Source of the DNA: Cytidiella melzeri
Lineage: Eukaryota > Basidiomycota > Agaricomycetes > Polyporales > Irpicaceae
Assembly: GCA_022592445.1 (NCBI GenBank)
Contig: JABYQR010000133.1
Span: forward strand, 46,734-110,733
Length of the DNA: 64,000 nt
Direction of reading: 5' to 3'
The notes beneath the pieces were generated by a model. The model ran no database searches, was not told where the DNA came from, and saw only the letters and a list, made by a program, of their open reading frames with translations. Shown here piece by piece: positions 29,828 to 42,764 of the stretch; within the stretch, counting starts at the first letter, position 1; each line of letters starts with the position of its first letter. The position numbers were made by a program, and so were the translations under genes.

Positions 29828-32358
29828 ATGTACAGAATGGGAGAAACGCACTACCACGAGATGCCGTATGACAAGTTCATGGCACTCTTCCTGCTGCCAA
29901 CAGACCGCTGCCGCCGTGAAGAACAACCTGGCTTTGCAGACAAACACCCGGATCTGGAGGATGCGCGTGCGCGGTTTCAAGCCCTCTCTAGTCGACGTGT
30001 TTCTCGGAGCACGCGTCTTTCAAACATCGTGAGTCTTATGACAATCGGCATGCTTATACCGCGGCCGCTCATTGAAAGTTGTCGATTTTACGTGACCAGT
30101 GCGAAGGCCTCAATATGTCCTTGAAGCAACTTGCTTTGAACAGCTCTACGCAGGAGTCTTACGTGTTCAAGGATGTCTCCGAGCGGCCTGAGACCAAACC
30201 TGACAGTAGCGAAGAAAACACTTTCTATGACGAAGACGAAGACATCACCAAAGACGAAGACTCGGTAGTCGACATTGCAATGTATCCGACGACCCAACAA
30301 GCTCAGGCAGCGTACACTCTCAATATCCCTACCGAGGATACTATGGACGTGGACGAAGACCGGAAGCACACTGCGCGTATTGCGTGGGCTTGGATGACCA
30401 TGGGCATAAAGGTTAAACGATGGGAGAGAACATCTGCCTTTTCCTTTCGTGAGGATAAACCGAACTTGTTACAAGATACCAAACTTGCCCGAAAAGCTCG
30501 TGCAGGACTTGAGGAGTGCGTGTCGCGACTCATGGCTCGTCAACATCGGACGTTCGTTTTTGTCGCTTATATTTGTCGTAACATGGTGCGTATCACACGC
30601 TGGGACCGGAATGGATGCCTCGTCTCTACCCCAATAGACTTGACGGAGGATACCAAAAAATTGCTCGACTTTGTGCACTCCCTCTCGCTCATGTCGAACG
30701 AGGAGCTGGGCTACGATACCACTGCCATACTCGCCACTCCGGACGAGCTAGAAGAGCTGAAAAGTTACAAGTTGAAGAATCCTTACGCCGCCGAGCGAGC
30801 CAAGGAGATTTTAGACAATCAGCTTCTTCATCCCGTCTATAAGGTCCGTCATAACCTGCACTTGCTCGAGTGTGGTCTCGCAATAATTCACAAATGCAGG
30901 TGCGCTGCCCCAACGTCGACGGGAGTGGCGAGGGAGTATATTTCATCGGCAAACATAGTGTTACGTCCTATTCGCCCACTGGCCGCGCCACCAAGGGTTA
31001 CATCGCCTTCAACCAGCAGAAACTCCGACTCTGCTTTCTAAAGGATTACTGGGTTCCTAACACGCGTCGCATCCGCCCTGAGCTGACTGTATACAAGAGG
31101 CTGCAGGAGACCGGAGTCCGCCATGTTGCTACGGCTCTCGGAGGTGGCTACGTTGCGAACCAGTGCACGGTTACCCAGAAATATCTAGTTGGCGATGAAG
31201 TACTCCTGCAGTATCGACATTATAGGCTCGCGATGGATGAGCTTGCACGACCTCTGGAGAACTACAAAAGCTCATCAGAGATGATCTTGGTCGTATACGA
31301 TGCACTTCAAGGTGAGTAGGCCACGGTGCAAATGCGCGAGTTCGTTCTGATGTCAACAGGTCACGAAGAGGCATGGACAAAGGCCGGTATTCTTCACCGG
31401 GATATCAGTGCCAGTAACATCATGCGCGTTGTGGACCAGGATGACGAAGATGATGCAGTCGTCCGAGGCATACTCAACGATTGGGACTTGTGCAAGTACG
31501 AGAGCGAAATGGATAAGAAACCGACGCAACACAACCGATCTGTCAGACTTTGTTAGATCTTCTCATGGCGGGCTTACGCTGATCTACGATTCTTTTTATT
31601 GGTAGGGAACATGGGCGTTCATGTCCGCCGTAGCTCTCCGGTATCCGTTCAAACCAAACGATCTCGCAGATGACCTCGAGGCATTCGTTCACGTCATCTC
31701 CCACTTTTGCCTTCGGTTTCATCTGCATAAGCTGAGTAATCACGATTTTGGCACGACGTTGGAGCCGGACGAGTTGATAAAGAGGAATGACAAGAATTCG
31801 GGACTCACGAACCTTGTCTGGTGGCACTTCGATGAGAACGCGGACTGGGGAGGAGGGATCTATAAAGGAGGATCATCCAAGCTGATGACCAACACCATCG
31901 GCCTCCCCGATTTCACCTTGAAAGCGGGATACGTCTCTCCCATTCTCGTCAACCTCCTAGATGACCTTTACGACCTTTTGAAAATGCACTACTCCGAGAT
32001 CAACTTTGAAGAGCTCAAACAGTACGACGTTCGGCTGGAGACATCCGCAGTTTCTCCTCGGCCCTCGGTCAGCAAAAAACAACCTGGTGCACTTGTGGAA
32101 GACCCGCCGATCTGCGAGGAAAAGGCAGTCGAGGCTGCTCCCGAGAGCAGGGTTCTCGATACACACGCAGAGATTTTAGCAGTGTTTCGGCATGCCACTG
32201 ATATGATCGCGGAAACGCAGCCTCTTGGTGGATATCTTGATGTCACCCAAGACCAATTTATAGGCCTCCGCGAGTTGGCATGGGTGCCAAGATATGCGTC
32301 TAGTTCAACGCAAGACTCTGGATCAACCACGACATCGGAAGAGGAGCTGGCCAAGTAG
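29828..32358 (+). CDS. FunK1-type fungal protein kinase (copy D)
   Basis: Exons 29828-30028, 30100-30843, 30900-31311, 31360-31541 and 31606-32358 join in frame to 763 residues. The start (MYRMGETHYHEMPYDKF) aligns with residue about 80 of copy A, so the N-terminus is shorter or an upstream exon is missed. HFIGKHSVTSYSPTGRATKG-type sequence marks the N-lobe. The catalytic loop is GILHRDISASNIM and the metal motif LNDWDLCKYES; GTWAFMSAVALRYPFKPNDL follows. An acidic insert (DEDEDITKDEDSVVD) sits in the N-terminal part. Exons 3 and 4 match copy A exactly in length. It lies opposite in orientation to copies A and B, beyond the perilipin gene, and has no MFS neighbour. The splice donor after exon 4 is GTCAGA, unusual but parallel to GTGAGA in copy A. 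Confidence 0.87.
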
Positions 32359-32628
32359 CAGCGGTACTGGCATGAGGGTGAATTGTGTGCGGAAGAATCT
32401 TGGCACTGGAGTGCTGAGCAAGTGAAGTATAGTCCTAGGTGGGAGTGGCAATTTCTTCGCCGAGTAGAAAGACGTAATGAAGTCGAATATACGCGTGAAT
32501 ACCATGACGTGCTGTGGTCACCGATACTCGTACGAGATACGAGTACGCCATGATTGTGAAGTACGTGTGATGTGGAGATCGCTATATGTATTCCTAGCAA
32601 ATCAAGAAACAAGTAGTACAAACACCTG
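32359..32628. other. Convergent intergenic region
   Basis: Short spacer between the 3' ends of the kinase and the Vps39/Vps3-like gene; nothing further seen. Confidence 0.5.
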
Positions 32629-35480
32629 CTACCTCAAAGACTCAACACTTTCATCATCGCCATCGATATCGTCGTGTTCCCGTACGTCCACGATCTGCGC
32701 AGGACGCCGCAAACTCGCCTTCTCATCCAAAGATATCGACAGCCCAAGACCTTCCCCTTCCTGTACGTCCACCTTTTCCGCTAAAACGTCCTGGAGATCA
32801 CTTTGTTCCTCCTCCTCTTCCTCGATAACGGCGCCAGCTTCACGCAGTGCGAGCCAGGAAGACTCGGCGATGGCCAAGTTCTCGCTCGCTGCTAGTGCTT
32901 TCACAAGCTGCAATTCGTGGTGGGAATGGAGCGTTCGACGAAACGAGCGAGACAGGAAGGAGGACAGGACACGGAGGGGCCATGTAGGGGGTATCAAAGA
33001 GATGACCTGTCACCAGCGTAGTCAGCTCGATATGCTTGGGCAAACGTGGTTGAAATAACTGACATCGAACACCTCGAGGTTCATCGCTTGAGCATTCAAA
33101 AGACGAGCTGTGCTTTCTGCCATGGATTCCCTGACGATTGATGAGCACGGCTTGCCTGGATTACGACTCCTACCTCAGCTTACCCTCCACTCATGTACAC
33201 CTCCAGCAGAACCTTCGTAAGCTCCCTCTTCAATCCCTCGTCTACAGTGTGTGCCCTTTCCCTTTGGCCCGGTGCAGCGAGTTTGGTTGACAATGGGGAA
33301 CCGATGATCGGTATTGAGTACCTCTCTGCGAGAGCGTGAGAGGTCTTCTGGGAAATGACTTCACCTCCGAGAGTGCAATATACTTCAGCAGATGCGGCAT
33401 CACGAAGACTGTAGATCAACAGGGTAAGCGCGTCGCGATGTTTGCCAAGCTGTTTGAGAAGTATCAGTACAGGGCGTTGCGAATGTGAGCCAATGGTGGG
33501 ATCCGTGGCCAGAACGTTGTTTGGTAGAAATGAGAATGAGGATGATGATATGTCACCCACCTTGCCAAGAACAATAGTTCTTTCTAGTGCTAGGATTTTA
33601 CCCCACTCAGGACTGACTCCTGCCAATCTCGCACTGACCGCCTCAAAATCGTACAGTTTAGAAGCCTGCAGGAAAAGCAGAGCTTTCAGCCTTGTGCGCT
33701 TCGACGGAGAATCAGGCGTTGTGCTAGCGAAATAGCTGAGGAATGGGGTTGAGGTGGATGATGACGAGGAAGTGTATGAGGAAGCTAGTTCCAATGGATA
33801 TCAGCTGGTAGACGGGAGTGGCTGTGAAGAAGAAGCTTTACTTTTCGCGCGCCACAGCTTCGACGTCGAGTCATCTTCCAAGCATTCGAGTAGTTGATCG
33901 ACGTACGTCGCCGCAAGTTTGATATGTAGATCTGGCACCTTCACGCAAAATTTAATGGTTAGGGAGATGCTGGTGTAGACTGTGTGAGCATGTACCTGAC
34001 TTCGTCTCTGCAGGACAAGATATTCCACAAACTGCACACCGGCGGTAGGGTCGCTTTCTTGAATGCGCTGCAACAGGAGCGCCTCGTCTGTCGTTGACGT
34101 CTTTGCTCCACGCTTGCTTCCGCCCAAAGACGTGAGTAGCTGTAGACAGCGGGACGTCAAAGTGTTGTTCGCAAATGCCTGCGCTCACAGGGAGTCAATA
34201 CCTTCAAAGCTCGCTCAGAATCCCATCTGAGTAACCATACACCCCATTCTTGTGTGAGTGATTTGTCTCTCTTCTCGGTTAAAAACGTGAACATGCTCTC
34301 TAAAGGATCGTGGACGTCCTCATCTATGATCTCGCCCATCACAAGTCTGTAGTAAACACAGCATAAGACCGGAGAATGCAGGATAGGATGGCAGACACAC
34401 CTTGACCATACACTTAAGAGTTTTGCTTCGTCGCCGTGGCTCTTGTATAGCCGGGATAGCGCATCATATCGGTTGGATTTCTCAAACAACGACTCCAGCT
34501 CCTCCACCACGATATCATTTGGACTTTCGATGAGAGCGAGCAAATCCGTTGTTTCGCCACCAGCCGCGTATAATTTTGCCAGCACGGTGTCCACGACCTC
34601 GTTCACTGATCTTCCATTTTGCCTTCCTTCAAGCCGTACCTTCTCGATCTCCCTGTCCCTCCGCTTTGTCCTCCATTTTCTCAGGAATACTTTCAACATC
34701 TCCGTCGCTGCAATTTTGAGCACATTGCGAAGCTCCACTGTCGCAGGGGCCGTGGACGTATTTGGAGCGAGATGAGGAGAGTAGTTCCTGACTAGGTTGA
34801 TGGATACTAGATATTAGTCCCGACAGCAGACGCAGGACAGAGGCGAAAACAGCCGATGGTCAATGAAATTCCCGGCGGTGGAACAAAAAGTGAGAAAAAG
34901 GGAGAAGGTATCAGCGGCGAGTAGGTGGCGAAGGTGTGGCAGAAAAGAAAAGGCAAAGTCAAAGCTAACATGGACAACTCACTTATGTCGTCTATCGAAT
35001 CCTCCGCAGGCATATGCTCTGCCACGCCAGCAAACATATCTACAGAGTCATCCTGACTAAACAGGGACCCGCGAAGATCAGGATAGTAGCTAATGAGAAC
35101 ACGAGGATCGAGGTTTCCAGCAAAGAAGTGTTTTCCTGCATCATCGAACAGGGTTTCTTTGAGGCATTGGAAGCCAATTCGTTGGTAGACGTAGCGCAGC
35201 TCGTCAGCCTATGTGTACAGTCCGCAGCAGATCAATTTCGTATACGACGTTGAACGCGATACAAACTACGCACCTCATATGTGTCTACTGTTACTGTTCC
35301 TTGTAACCCGCTCAGCCGGTGGTCTGCAAGCTCGACCGCGTCATTGATGCGGTGTGCAGTCAATAGTGCGTCGGCACGAGTGATGAACGTTGAAGACAAT
35401 AGACAGTGGACCGAATTCGAGCCAAGCACAAGCACATTAGATGTTGGAAGCTTGAAGGCCATGACGGTACCGTGGCCAAG
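32629..35480 (-). CDS. Vps39/Vps3 (TRAP1-type) vacuolar sorting protein, N-terminus missing
   Basis: A multi-exon minus-strand gene. Exons I can place: about 35480-35274, 35208-34983, 34806-34401, 34346-34202, 34178-33996, 33938-33842, 33784-33561, 33449-33184, then small exons to the stop at 32629. The first placed exon reads GTVMAFKLPTSNVLVLGSNS and ADALLTAHRINDAVELADHRL, the end of a citron-homology domain. The next has RYVYQRIGFQCLKETLFDDAG and LDPRVLISYYPDL. The C-terminal part has LGKHRDALTLLIYSLRD and AEVYC, the Vps39 second domain, and an acidic tail. In the family these are HOPS or CORVET tethering subunits acting in endosome-vacuole fusion. About 300 residues of the citron domain should precede the first exon, but only about 250 bp remain before the divergent F-box gene, and I find no such sequence. 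Confidence 0.75.
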
Positions 35481-35724
35481 GCGATAAAGTACGTGGTAAA
35501 GATGAGGGTGTCCAGCAGGTCAAAACAGATCTCGCGCATTGGCGACTCGCTGCAGACTGCGTCAGACCGCGACGAGCTTCGTGCTTTGAGCTGCGAGTCC
35601 GAGTCGGGGTGAGACGACAGGCCACAGTCAATTGCCTTTTGGGGACTGGGCCGGGGGCGGCGGTCTCGGCACGCAGCGGGTAATGCGGCAGCAGTGAAAC
35701 CACCATCAAATGTGCCTACCACTC

Positions 35725-37700
35725 ATGTACCACAACTTGGACCCGAACCTCTTTGAGCAAGGTCCAAATACGTCGCTGGTAAGCGTTGCCAAGCATATCT
35801 GTCGCCTGGGATATTCAAGGCTGCAGCAACTTGACTCTGTGCTGTCTATCCATTTCAGCCTCAACGTGAAACAGGCGTTGGGAGAATTGTCTACCCATTA
35901 AGTGTACGTCCTATCAACATTTTACTGCTGTAGACGTCTCAACAATTGGATTTGGCGCAGATGCTACCAGCATATTTCTTACGAGACCCGATGGACGGCG
36001 AAGTCCGACTGGTGTACAGGAATCTGAACGTATACTTTGCACGCACCTGTTGCAATCCAAAGGGGGTCCATCGGATTAGCTTCGAAGCTGCATTGGAGTA
36101 TGCTATAAAGGAGATACCTCCTCACCCCAGCGCCTTCCAAAGATGGAGGACTAAAATGGTCAAAGCCTTGCGCAAGCCCAAGAACACTGGTAACTCCGAA
36201 GAACCTCTTGCAGAGTTCCTCAAACTCAACGGCGAGAACCTGGATATTGAGGAGATCCCCAGCTGTCCGCAACGCGGCGCAACAATCCTAATAGACTTTG
36301 ACCACGATTGTCTGCTTATCGACGGCCACCCGTTGCTCAAGCTGCAATCTAAAATGCCATCACTCGCACGCTTCCTCGAATGGTTGGAGTGTCCACTTGG
36401 GAATTCTTATGGCCATCTTTACTCTCTATCCGTGCTAAGTCCTGAGAAGTTTAGGTACGACATCGTTCGAGATGGTCCTCTGCCGCCTGTAGATCCCACA
36501 GCTTTGGCTCCCTACCATTGTCTGGGAGCGGAGGTTCTCCCCTTCAACTCTCTGGCCGGCCTATCCGAGCGACTGCCGACTTGTGATGCAGTCAGCATCA
36601 AGGTGAGAGAGATCTACCTTGGAACGTATGTCCGTGAATTTGGCACGGTTATTGCAAGATGGATAGGGATGAATAGACCTTACAGTGGTCAGATTTTACC
36701 ATATACGCGAACACTTGCAGGGAAATTGGTGGCAATCACGATCTTTCCCGTTCATGTTTTCAGTCCCTACAAGTTTCCAACCTGGCAGGACCGCCGAAGT
36801 GATTTCTGGTGGCCACGACCCCACATCTGCGTCTCGTACGCCAGTCATCTACACGACCGAGATAATCGAGAAGTTGCGATAGCTACTCTCGTTGAGCATA
36901 TCAAGACCAAGCTCAGACGGGCCCCGATAACGTTTGGAATTGCTTTCTCCTTCTTTCACTGCGTTGTCGTACGCGTGGGTAGCACAGACACTCCTTCTGT
37001 CGCCCATACAGATGCTCTGCAGTTCCTTCCTTCATTCTACGCCACCGAGCCATCTACTCCCGGCTTATCTGCCCTCGTTCGCTTGGGCAATCTTAGTGCC
37101 TCGGATGACAGCCTACTCTTCCACTCCGCTCTCGAGAGTATGTGGTGGGCAGGTCCTTCCCTCAGACTAAGAACACAAGAAACCACCTCAGTGTCCGACC
37201 TGTCGTCAAGTTCTATCCCCTTGCTCCACCTCCCTCTTGAGGTCATCACGGAGATTGCGAGCTTTCTCGATCAGGCTCAAGACCTGAATTGCCTCGCCAT
37301 TGTTTGCAAGAAGACGCTACATGCATGCGTCCCTCGACTCAGGTTCCCGCAGCTCAATAACACGGACCCGCTCTCGCACAACGAGCATGGCTACATCATC
37401 ACCTCATATCTCTCTTCCACGGCAAGTAACGCAACCGCTATGACGAGAGACACTTTGCTGCAGTTAATCGGCGGCGTGTTCGCCATAACGCATAACGGAC
37501 GGCAAATACGCGTCAAGCTGAGCCCTGTGAAGGCCATACAGTGGCCTGCGGAATATGTCGATCTGCGTGATGGGTGCTTGGTATTATCTGGGAAATTCTT
37601 CCTCCCGTCGGTGACGTTCCCCCCTGAACGTCTTTCGTCCCCTGAACGTCGTACATATCGTGACCTTAGTTCCTGTATGCCGAAAATGCAGTTCTGGTAG
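35725..37700 (+). CDS. F-box-like hypothetical protein
   Basis: The main frame, 35961-37700, is open for about 580 codons, starting MLPAYFLRDPMDGEVRLVYR. An F-box-like segment lies in the C-terminal half: LPLEVITEIASFLDQAQDLN followed by CLAIVCKKTLHACVPRLRF. The rest has no domain I recognise. A preceding open stretch from 35710/35725 (MYHNLDPNLFEQGPNTSLVS to QALGELSTH) looks like its first exon, but its frame ends in TAA directly before a GTGTAC donor-like site (35899-35903), so either the junction is elsewhere or the exon carries a stop. F-box proteins recruit substrates to SCF ubiquitin ligases. It is divergent from the truncated Vps39/Vps3-like gene and sits in the position expected for that gene's missing 5' part. 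Confidence 0.6.
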
Positions 37701-38080
37701 GCTACAGGGTGTATCACGTACGGCTTTATATATGCCACTATTGGTAGTACACATCCCAACCAAAGCATTCTGCGCTTCAAGCTGTGAATGGACCGGCAGT
37801 GATAGCACGCAGTGGACTACGTGAGTACTGCTGCAGCACAATCCCCTTCGCGCAACTAATCGCTACGCACTATTTGTCTATAAACATTCGCATCATGTTG
37901 GTACAAAGGAGTTAGTAATACATAGAAATTGCTTTAGAGAAGGCAAGTCGAGCAGAGCCCTTCAAAGTGTCCGCGACTCTGGCGATCTCCGCCAGCCAAA
38001 TTCTTTCCGCTCCTCTATTCCGCTAGAGGATCCGGGTTCAATCGCACGCGTACGACGAGCCGCACCATCTCGCCGGACAT
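37701..38080. other. Convergent intergenic region
   Basis: Between the F-box gene stop and the stop of the Sds23-like gene; no gene or repeat seen. Confidence 0.5.
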
Positions 38081-39995
38081 CTACCTTGGCACCCTTTCCG
38101 CCCACTGACTCTGCAACAGCTCCAAACTCGGCACGTGGGGAATATGCGCCGGGGATGTCCCCGTCGCCGGCAAACCAGGACTGATCGTGATAGATGACAC
38201 CGAAGCCCGTTTGCGGCTCCCAGAGCTCGTCAGTCCTGTCCTGCTACTTGACCGGGACCGCGGGAATGTGAAGTGGTCGGGGGAGCGGCCGGAGGAGGTG
38301 GTGGAGGAGGCACGCCGGTGACGTTGCATGGCTGTTGGGTCAATGTCGGGGAGGTTTGCCAGACGGCCGAAAAGTGAGAGAACTAGGAGGTGCAAAACTT
38401 GAGTTTGATGAGGATTGCGGGTTAAGAGGAGAGACAAACCATCAACTATTGAGACAACACCAGAGAGACAGGCATTTCCTGTAGGCGTAGAAGGGGTGTA
38501 CTCGTCTGAAACGAAAAGACGGTGCGAGTTTGCTAGACAATGGCATGTTCAGCATAAGCTTCATCAGAGATTACAAAGGCCTCACTTGCGAGGATCTTCT
38601 GCATGGTATACAGCAATGTGCTGGCCGGGGAGACACTGTAGACTGAGCTGAAAATGAGGAAAAAGAGGTGCTGAGCGTACACCCTGCCTCGTACCTGGAT
38701 ATTTGTCTACACCGTCTGTCGAGCCATCTGGCTCCTGAGCGCATCAAAAAGTTTCAGGACAAAATTCAGAGAAGCGAAGTTCATCGCCTACCTTGATCAA
38801 AGAGATAAATTGGTTTAGAGGCATAGACAAGATCGTCTTACTTTGAGACGGGACAACAAGCTGAGATGAAGAAGAAAATTAGCGCATCATCTTCAACATC
38901 CCATTGAATGAAATGACACTACTTTTCCAATATCTGTCACAGAAACAGCGCTCAACAACGTGCCGCCTTCCTCCTCGATGACTGCAACACTGCTGACTCC
39001 GCAGTCGCTCATAAGACGCATAACGTCTAGTACGCTGTCGCTGGCTTTGGCAGCCACAACAGATGTATAAAGGTGTAATGATGGTAAGGCAAGGTTGCTC
39101 AGTGGGGTGTAAAGATATGCTCCCAAAGAAGGACTCTTCTGTGCGGATGCGGTGAACCATTCGAGGAGGCTCCTGTCGGAGACAAAGCCCAAGAAATTAT
39201 TTGAATGTGCAGGTGCACGGATCAGAACTAACATAGGAGTTTATATGATCGCTGCTTTCTCATACCAAGAGTTACTCACCTCTGTGTGTTCCTCGGGAGA
39301 AAATAGCCAATAGTGAGATGATGGTAGCGTCATGTGGCACAACTTCCAGTGGATTCTTCTCCGACAGATCTATTAAATGCGTATCAGTACACACAGTTCT
39401 CGAGATATGTGTGAGTAACGAACTGCTAACAAGGCGAACAGGTACTCTGCCCGACTTTGCGGCGGCTATGATCTCTTCTGTGCGGGGCTTTCCTCGAAGC
39501 TCCTCCGGGGACCAACGATGTCTGGTGGCTGCGAGGGTCAAGAAGGCATTGACGTCGGGGTACTATGGAATTCATAATATAACGAAAGTTAGAGATGTAT
39601 GAGTCGTGCAGCTCACGTCAAATAGCCCGAGGAACGGAGTATCGGCAGGCGAGCCACTGGATGCTCTGTTGATAGCAATACACGAAACATGCTTCGATAA
39701 CAGCACCTTCGGAGGGTCATTTCAACGGTTGATAACGACTTTACTGTATGAGGACGTACCTCACAGGCATCCTCAACACTTGCTTCCGAGTCGACGGTCA
39801 CAACGGGAGTGTCGATGAGATCTAAGACGAGGATACATGAGTGTATGAGCTACAGCGCGCTACACAGGTTGTATGCGCACCTCTGGCTGGTATCGTCTCC
39901 CAGAGTTTAATCCAGTCCTCCGTGTCGGGGTTCGGTGCAGCTTGGAAGGCGAGTGGGGAGAGCGGTGAGGCACTGCGTGTGCTCGATATCGACAT
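38081..39995 (-). CDS. SDS23: Sds23-like CBS-domain protein
   Basis: Many short exons on the minus strand. The start reads MSISSTRSASPLSPLAFQ; a second ATG lies 24 bases upstream in frame. CBS-type segments follow in order: WIKLWETIPARDLIDTPVVT, LLSKHVSCIAINRAS, NPLEVVPHDATIISLLAIFS, FLGFVSDRSLLEWF, DSVLDVMRLMSDCGVSSVAV, LLSAVSVTDIGK and VYSVSPASTLLYTMQKIL. The C-terminus has DIDPTAMQRHRRASS, a short motif typical of the Sds23/Moc1 family. Sds23 proteins are CBS-domain regulators that inhibit PP2A-type phosphatases and link nutrient or stress state to the cell cycle. The 3' exons, about 38437-38081, include a Ser/Arg-rich tail with likely phosphorylation sites. The stop is TAG at 38081-38083. 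The number of introns (about eight) follows from frame changes with GT-AG pairs. Confidence 0.82.
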
Positions 39996-40525
39996 TCTCT
40001 TCCGATGCGAGACAGACATGGTTCCGTCCCTTCAAGTTCGACGGCACCGGAGTGGAAGTCGTCAGCGAGAGGCTGAAAGACAGGGAAGAGGACTGCAGCG
40101 GCGACTTTGTCAAGAAAGGGACGGCGAGGCTGTGTTGAGGCTGAGTAGTACTGACGGAACGCATCCCCCCTCGGACTTACTTTGTGCGTCGTGGCTCGTT
40201 CAGGTGACCGCAAGGACTCTTTGCTTTGTACGTAGCATTCACAGGATCATGAATCTCCTCGTATATGATCGTTGCAGATAGGTGAGCAGAGCTCGTCGGG
40301 ATCGTCGCAGACAATGTAATCTTTACACTGCCAAGTGGGTGGTAGCTGCTAACTGAGCACCGCGTTTAAACCCTTAAATAGCAAATAATTAGGTTCGACC
40401 CCGGCCCCCATCCGATCAGCGGGTAGATTAGAGTGAGTAACATAAGTAACAAGTTCTAAAGACAGAGTGGACGAATCTAAATACTCAATCTGCAGTCCAT
40501 TACGCGTAATAAATACACCTCGTGC
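39996..40525. other. Intergenic region upstream of the Sds23-like gene
   Basis: Sds23-like promoter side and Gyp8-like 3' side. A/T-rich near 40370-40400 and otherwise without recognisable content. Confidence 0.5.
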
Positions 40526-42618
40526 TCAATGCTCAACGAGTAATCTGTCCCACAGCTTGCCACCAAATCCCAGAACCAGCCCACCTACGTACGTGGTCAA
40601 CTTCCTCAACTCCTTACTTGCGCCATGGTGCCGATCGGGCGTGGTCTGCAGCCCATACACCGCCATCGCAACACCCAGCATCAGTACCGCACTCGCAACC
40701 GCCGTCCTCCGCTCAATGACCACACTTCCTATCCTGAGGGGCTTCCGGAGCTTCCTCCTCCTCCTCTTTGCAGCTTTATGCGTCTCGTCTTCTTCCGCTT
40801 CAATCTTCTCCTTCTTATCGCTATCTTCGGGTGCAGGTAAGACGATCAGCTGTGGCTGCGTCACCATGAGTTCTGCCTCGTCAGCACTCGGCAGCTCCGA
40901 CGGGTTTTCAGACCATGTGAGCATGACACTCTGAGGGCCCATAATCGAAGACAAGTCGACGGACGCATGACAGGGGGGATATAGTGTATAGAGTTCGTCG
41001 GCCCGTTCTAGCAGGGACGAAAGAGACATGCGAAGCTTCGAGGGCATTTCATCTGACCAGAAAGATCCACTTGGTTTTTTTTGCAGAGGCGAGGGAGAAG
41101 CAGACGACGGGTCATCTGTCGCAGATACCTCAGCAGTTATACAGGTTTCTACCGGTGGATCCAACGGAGCCACCGGTTCGCGGTCAGGAACGGTCTTCGC
41201 AGATGCGTCGAGTGCTGTATGAAACGATGCTTCGCCACCGCTTTCAACCGGGTCCACAAGAGCGTCCTCCTCGGATCCGTTGGAAAGCACCGCCACTGGA
41301 GACCCAGAGTCTACGAAATTGGGAGGGTCGTGCGCAAAATCGTCAATGTTGCCTTCGTCGGCCGCAGGCTGATCATTGCACGCCGGACCTCGTGGCTCAC
41401 TGCCATGAACAAGACCTGCATTTGTCGGCGCTCCGTCTGGAGGATCGTCCTCATCGAAAAGATCCGGTAGGCCGCTCAACAGTGAGTGTATCATGCCTTC
41501 TTCACCTCCTTTCTGCAGCAATTCGACTTCTTGCTTGCGAGAGAGAATAAGCTAACCGGCGCAGAGACATGTCAAAGGGGTGGAAGACAAAACGTAGAGG
41601 TGAACTGACCGCCGCTGCTAGGTAAACGACAGCTATTGGTTGACGGCACAACAGGTAGTCGAAGACATGTTGGATCAGTGGCAAAGTTGGCATGTCGTGT
41701 GAAAATAGCGTCAGGAGGTTTGAGAGTGCAAAGTATGGCAAAGGCGTGTTTCTGTTGCGCAATCAATCTTTGAGCAGCATACAGCTAGAACGGACAGCTT
41801 GAAGACGTACTGTGCCAGTAGTTCGGCGTATTCGGGATCAGCGATCTTCAGCACCCGCTGCAAGACTCTATATAGACGATTGTCGATGATGCATATGTTG
41901 ACCACTCGCAGGAAAGGAGTACCTTAAGAGACCCACTACAGGTTCCAAACTTGCGCCCATGGAATCTCGCAATCGGTATAAGCTCAGCTTCTCCGCGCAT
42001 GGGAGTTGCAGTTCCGTTGGTAGAGTGAGAAACAACACGGAGATGATGTCGTGGTAGCCCTTGACTCATGGGTTGAATATCGAAGACAGCTCTGACGGGT
42101 AGAGCACTGCAAACATACCTGAAAGTAACTTAACCTCCGCCGCTTCCTGAAAATCTCAACAATAAGGTCATGCAACTTATGCTGCTGCTTCGCCCGATCC
42201 TTGATATCAACTGCATGCGTTTCGAAACAAAGAAGTATGAGTGCTTCAGCCAATGCGTCGAAATAAAGAGAGGTTCACCTACTGGGTACAGTACAAAGCT
42301 CCGGTCGGTGTCCAATTCGACTTGTCTTTCGTCAGGATGAGGCTCAACTTCTCCTTCCTCATTCCTAAATACATTGCTTTCAACCTGGGTGCGTTCAGCA
42401 GCTTCGTCGCTTTGAGCCGTCGGAAAATATGTTACATTCACGTTGAGAAGCTGCGGCCTGACGGGAGCGGTATTCGGAAGTCGCTAGCAGAAACATGGCC
42501 GTGAAACATACCATAGAACTAGTCTCTTCTCCTTGAATCCTCCAGGCCTCAGACTCAAATCCCTGAGCTGCTGCCAGCCTGGCGTTCTTGGTTCCGTGGA
42601 CACGACACGCGGTTCCAT
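40526..42618 (-). CDS. GYP8: TBC-domain Rab GTPase-activating protein, Gyp8/TBC1D20-like
   Basis: Exons on the minus strand begin at ATG 42618 (MEPRVVSTEPRTPGWQQLRD) with exon 1 ending at 42512. TBC blocks follow: LRDLSLRPGGFKEKRLVLW, DERQVELDTDRSFVLYPV, KLHDLIVEIFRKRRRLSYFQ, GYHDIISVLFLTLPTELQL, a VLKIADPEYAELLAQ segment, and FALSNLLTLFSHDMPTL with HVFDYLLCRQPIAVVYLAAA. The long last exon (about 41550-40526) has an acidic middle and a C-terminal hydrophobic segment (TAVASAVLMLGVAMAVYGL) preceding GGKLWDRLLVEH, fitting a membrane anchor as in TBC1D20, which acts at the ER. Family members stimulate GTP hydrolysis on Rab1/Ypt1-type proteins. A Tc1 element starts 146 bp upstream of this start codon. 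Confidence 0.82.
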
Positions 42619-42696
42619 GTCGTATCTCAAAAGTACAAGCGTGGTAATTTGTTAACAAAGGGGCAAAGAGATTTTGGCGCTGCCACAAGCCACAAG

Positions 42697-42720
42697 CCAC
42701 ATTGCGCCAGCGCAATGTGG
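42697..42720. repeat. 11-bp inverted repeat upstream of the Gyp8-like gene
   Basis: CCACATTGCGC and its complement GCGCAATGTGG, separated by two bases, lie about 80 bp upstream of the start codon. It could be a dimer binding site or a hairpin; the TTGCGCCA core recurs elsewhere in the window. Confidence 0.5.
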
Positions 42721-42764
42721 CAGTCCGAGCGCGACAGTCACAGTCACATCGCTGTAACTGTATA

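Noticed and set aside
40984..41550. Plus-strand open frame of 188 codons
   Set aside because: Antisense to the last long exon of the Gyp8-like gene.
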